Positions 5,890 through 6,241 of a stretch of 6,241 bases of DNA are shown one piece after another; the first letter of the stretch is position 1, and each line of letters begins with the position of its first letter. Origin of the DNA: Chloroflexota bacterium. Lineage in GTDB: Bacteria > Chloroflexota > Dehalococcoidia > SM23-28-2 > RBG-16-64-32. A model generated the notes under the pieces. That model did not search any database. It was not told the DNA's origin and was given only the letters and a program-made list of their open reading frames with translations. The stretch lies in the NCBI GenBank assembly GCA_016190405.1, contig JACPQO010000124.1:1-6241 (forward strand), written 5' to 3'. The translations under genes were made by a program, and so were the position numbers.

Positions 5890-5909
5890 GCCGACCATTG
5901 ATGGCCGGC
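5890..5909. promoter_or_regulatory. Quasi-palindrome overlapping the candidate FTR -35 (possible operator)
   Basis: GCCG-A-CCAT-TG-ATGG-C-CGGC is a dyad with one internal mismatch. It covers the -35-like hexamer TTGATG (5898-5903) of the FTR gene and lies 34 bp from the rpmH -35, a position suited to a regulator of one or both divergent genes. No known operator is recognised. Confidence 0.3.
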
Positions 5910-5927
5910 TGCGGTTTCGCCTACAGT
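5898..5927 (+). promoter_or_regulatory. Candidate promoter for the FTR gene
   Basis: TTGATG (5898-5903) and TACAGT (5922-5927) are spaced 18 bp; each matches 4/6 of the sigma70 consensus. Transcription would begin near 5934, about 15 nt before the Shine-Dalgarno. Weak by sequence; a neighbouring TATAGG (5927-5932) is a second possible -10. Confidence 0.35.
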
Positions 5928-5948
5928 ATAGGCATCGTCCCTGCCGGC

Positions 5949-5954
5949 AAGGAG
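5949..5954 (+). promoter_or_regulatory. Ribosome binding site of the FTR gene (AAGGAG)
   Basis: AAGGAG ends 8 nt before the ATG at 5963. It fixes the start of the recoded gene and shows that the short open stretch before the first in-frame TGA is a genuine translated N-terminus. Confidence 0.8.
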
Positions 5955-5962
5955 CACAGCCC

Positions 5963-6241
5963 ATGCCCAAAGAGGTCACTTTCGAGCGGGCGCTGGAGCG
6001 CGCCCAGCGCATGTCCGAGCGCTACGTGGAGAAGGGGCCCTACGAGTTCTTCCCTTTACCGGAGATCGTAGACGAGGTGCAGCGGGGCCTAGCCAAGAAC
6101 CTGGTCAACTTCGGCCGTCTGTATTGCCCCTGAATGACGCTGTCCGGCGATCCTGATGAGGATCGCAAGAAGATCTGCCCCTGCGAGCGCCACCACGAGG
6201 ACATCGCCCGCGACGGCTTCTGCATCTGAATGTTCTTTGTC
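5963..6241 (+). CDS. ftrB: Ferredoxin:thioredoxin reductase catalytic (beta) subunit, putative selenoprotein with two in-frame TGA codons (3' end outside window)
   Basis: Reduces thioredoxin-like disulfides with electrons from ferredoxin through a [4Fe-4S] cluster and an adjacent redox-active pair. Seen in sequence: 56 codons from ATG with a good Shine-Dalgarno, through the FTR-like segment EKGPYEFFPLPEIVDEVQRGL and NFGRLYCP, then TGA (6131-6133), then in the same frame MTLSGDPDEDRKKICPC and ERHHEDIARDGFCI, a second TGA (6227-6229), then MFFV to the edge. With X for TGA the cysteine pattern is C55-P-X57, C72-P-C74, C87-I-X89. The FTR family has CPC, CPC and CHC; in Synechocystis FTR Cys57 and Cys87 are the redox disulfide and Cys55, 74, 76, 85 bind the cluster. 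The two TGAs therefore replace precisely the redox cysteines. Similarity continues past both TGAs, a SECIS-like hairpin follows the first, and six other genes here use TGA as stop. Selenocysteine is the best reading; a UGA-decoding tRNA-Cys or a pseudogene are alternatives. Confidence 0.85.
6147..6166 (+). promoter_or_regulatory. Candidate bacterial SECIS hairpin for the first TGA of ftrB
   Basis: GCGATCC (6147-6153) and GGATCGC (6160-6166) form a perfect 7-bp stem with the 6-nt loop TGATGA. Twenty bases lie between the TGA and the loop. General bacterial SECIS rules (short stem-loop inside the coding region just after the UGA, loop about 16-37 nt downstream, a G at the first or second loop position) are all met. 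SelB with Sec-tRNA would bind here to decode UGA. The sequence also encodes conserved residues (GDPDEDR), so part of it is under protein constraint. Confidence 0.7.

Noticed and set aside
5752..5962. Origin of replication next to rpmH
   Set aside because: No DnaA boxes or AT-rich unwinding region are seen in the 211-bp gap.
5963..6133. A stand-alone 56-codon protein ending at the first TGA
   Set aside because: Family similarity and cysteine motifs continue in the same frame after the TGA, and the fragment would end inside the CPC motif.
6134..6229. A separate 31-codon gene starting at ATG 6134
   Set aside because: It has no ribosome binding site of its own and begins in the middle of the FTR domain; it is the continuation of the recoded gene.
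6131..6229. Genome-wide reassignment of TGA to an amino acid
   Set aside because: Six well-recognised genes here end in TGA at the normal family C-terminus, several with overlapping starts of the next gene.

Overview
The window is high-GC bacterial DNA. Ten protein genes can be supported, two of them cut by the window edges; no rRNA, tRNA, IS element or CRISPR array is visible. The gene content (YidC with no large periplasmic domain, a KhpB/Jag protein, a PQQ-propeller lipoprotein inside the rpmH cluster) and the dispersed intergenic repeats suggest a bacterium without a classical Gram-negative YidC. Chloroflexota, for example a Dehalococcoidia-like lineage, is my best guess, but it rests on impression and not on a search.

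Layout. Bases 2-472 (+) hold the C-terminal part of an agmatinase/arginase-family ureohydrolase. Bases 473-565 are a short convergent intergenic region with two palindromic repeat-like elements. Bases 566-1027 (-) encode a DinB-fold putative metalloprotein with its own extended -10 promoter placed so that the mRNA would be almost leaderless. Bases 1028-1130 hold degenerate short repeats. From 5751 down to 1131 (-) runs one long tightly packed gene train: rpmH, rnpA, yidD, a PQQ beta-propeller lipoprotein, yidC, jag and a PfkB-family sugar kinase. Most junctions overlap (GTGA, GTGA, a 38-nt overlap, TGATG). This is the classic ribosomal protein L34 / RNase P / membrane insertase cluster, with an extra propeller lipoprotein inserted between yidD and yidC and a sugar kinase where mnmE often follows. 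A strong promoter (TTGACC, 18 bp, TATAAT) precedes rpmH.

The most interesting item is at the right edge on the + strand, divergent from rpmH. A gene starting at 5963 with a good Shine-Dalgarno encodes the catalytic (beta) subunit of ferredoxin:thioredoxin reductase (FTR), but its frame contains two TGA codons, at 6131-6133 and 6227-6229. They fall exactly where the FTR family has its two redox-active cysteines (Cys57 and Cys87 in Synechocystis numbering), while the four cysteines that bind the [4Fe-4S] cluster are ordinary TGC codons. Directly after the first TGA is a perfect 7-bp hairpin with a 6-nt loop at the distance expected of a bacterial SECIS element. TGA is the normal stop of six other genes here, so global recoding is unlikely. 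The best reading is a selenoprotein FTR with selenocysteine at both active-site positions, that is, a potential diselenide FTR. A conventional gene caller would split or miss it. The gene runs off the window, so its end and the second SECIS cannot be seen.
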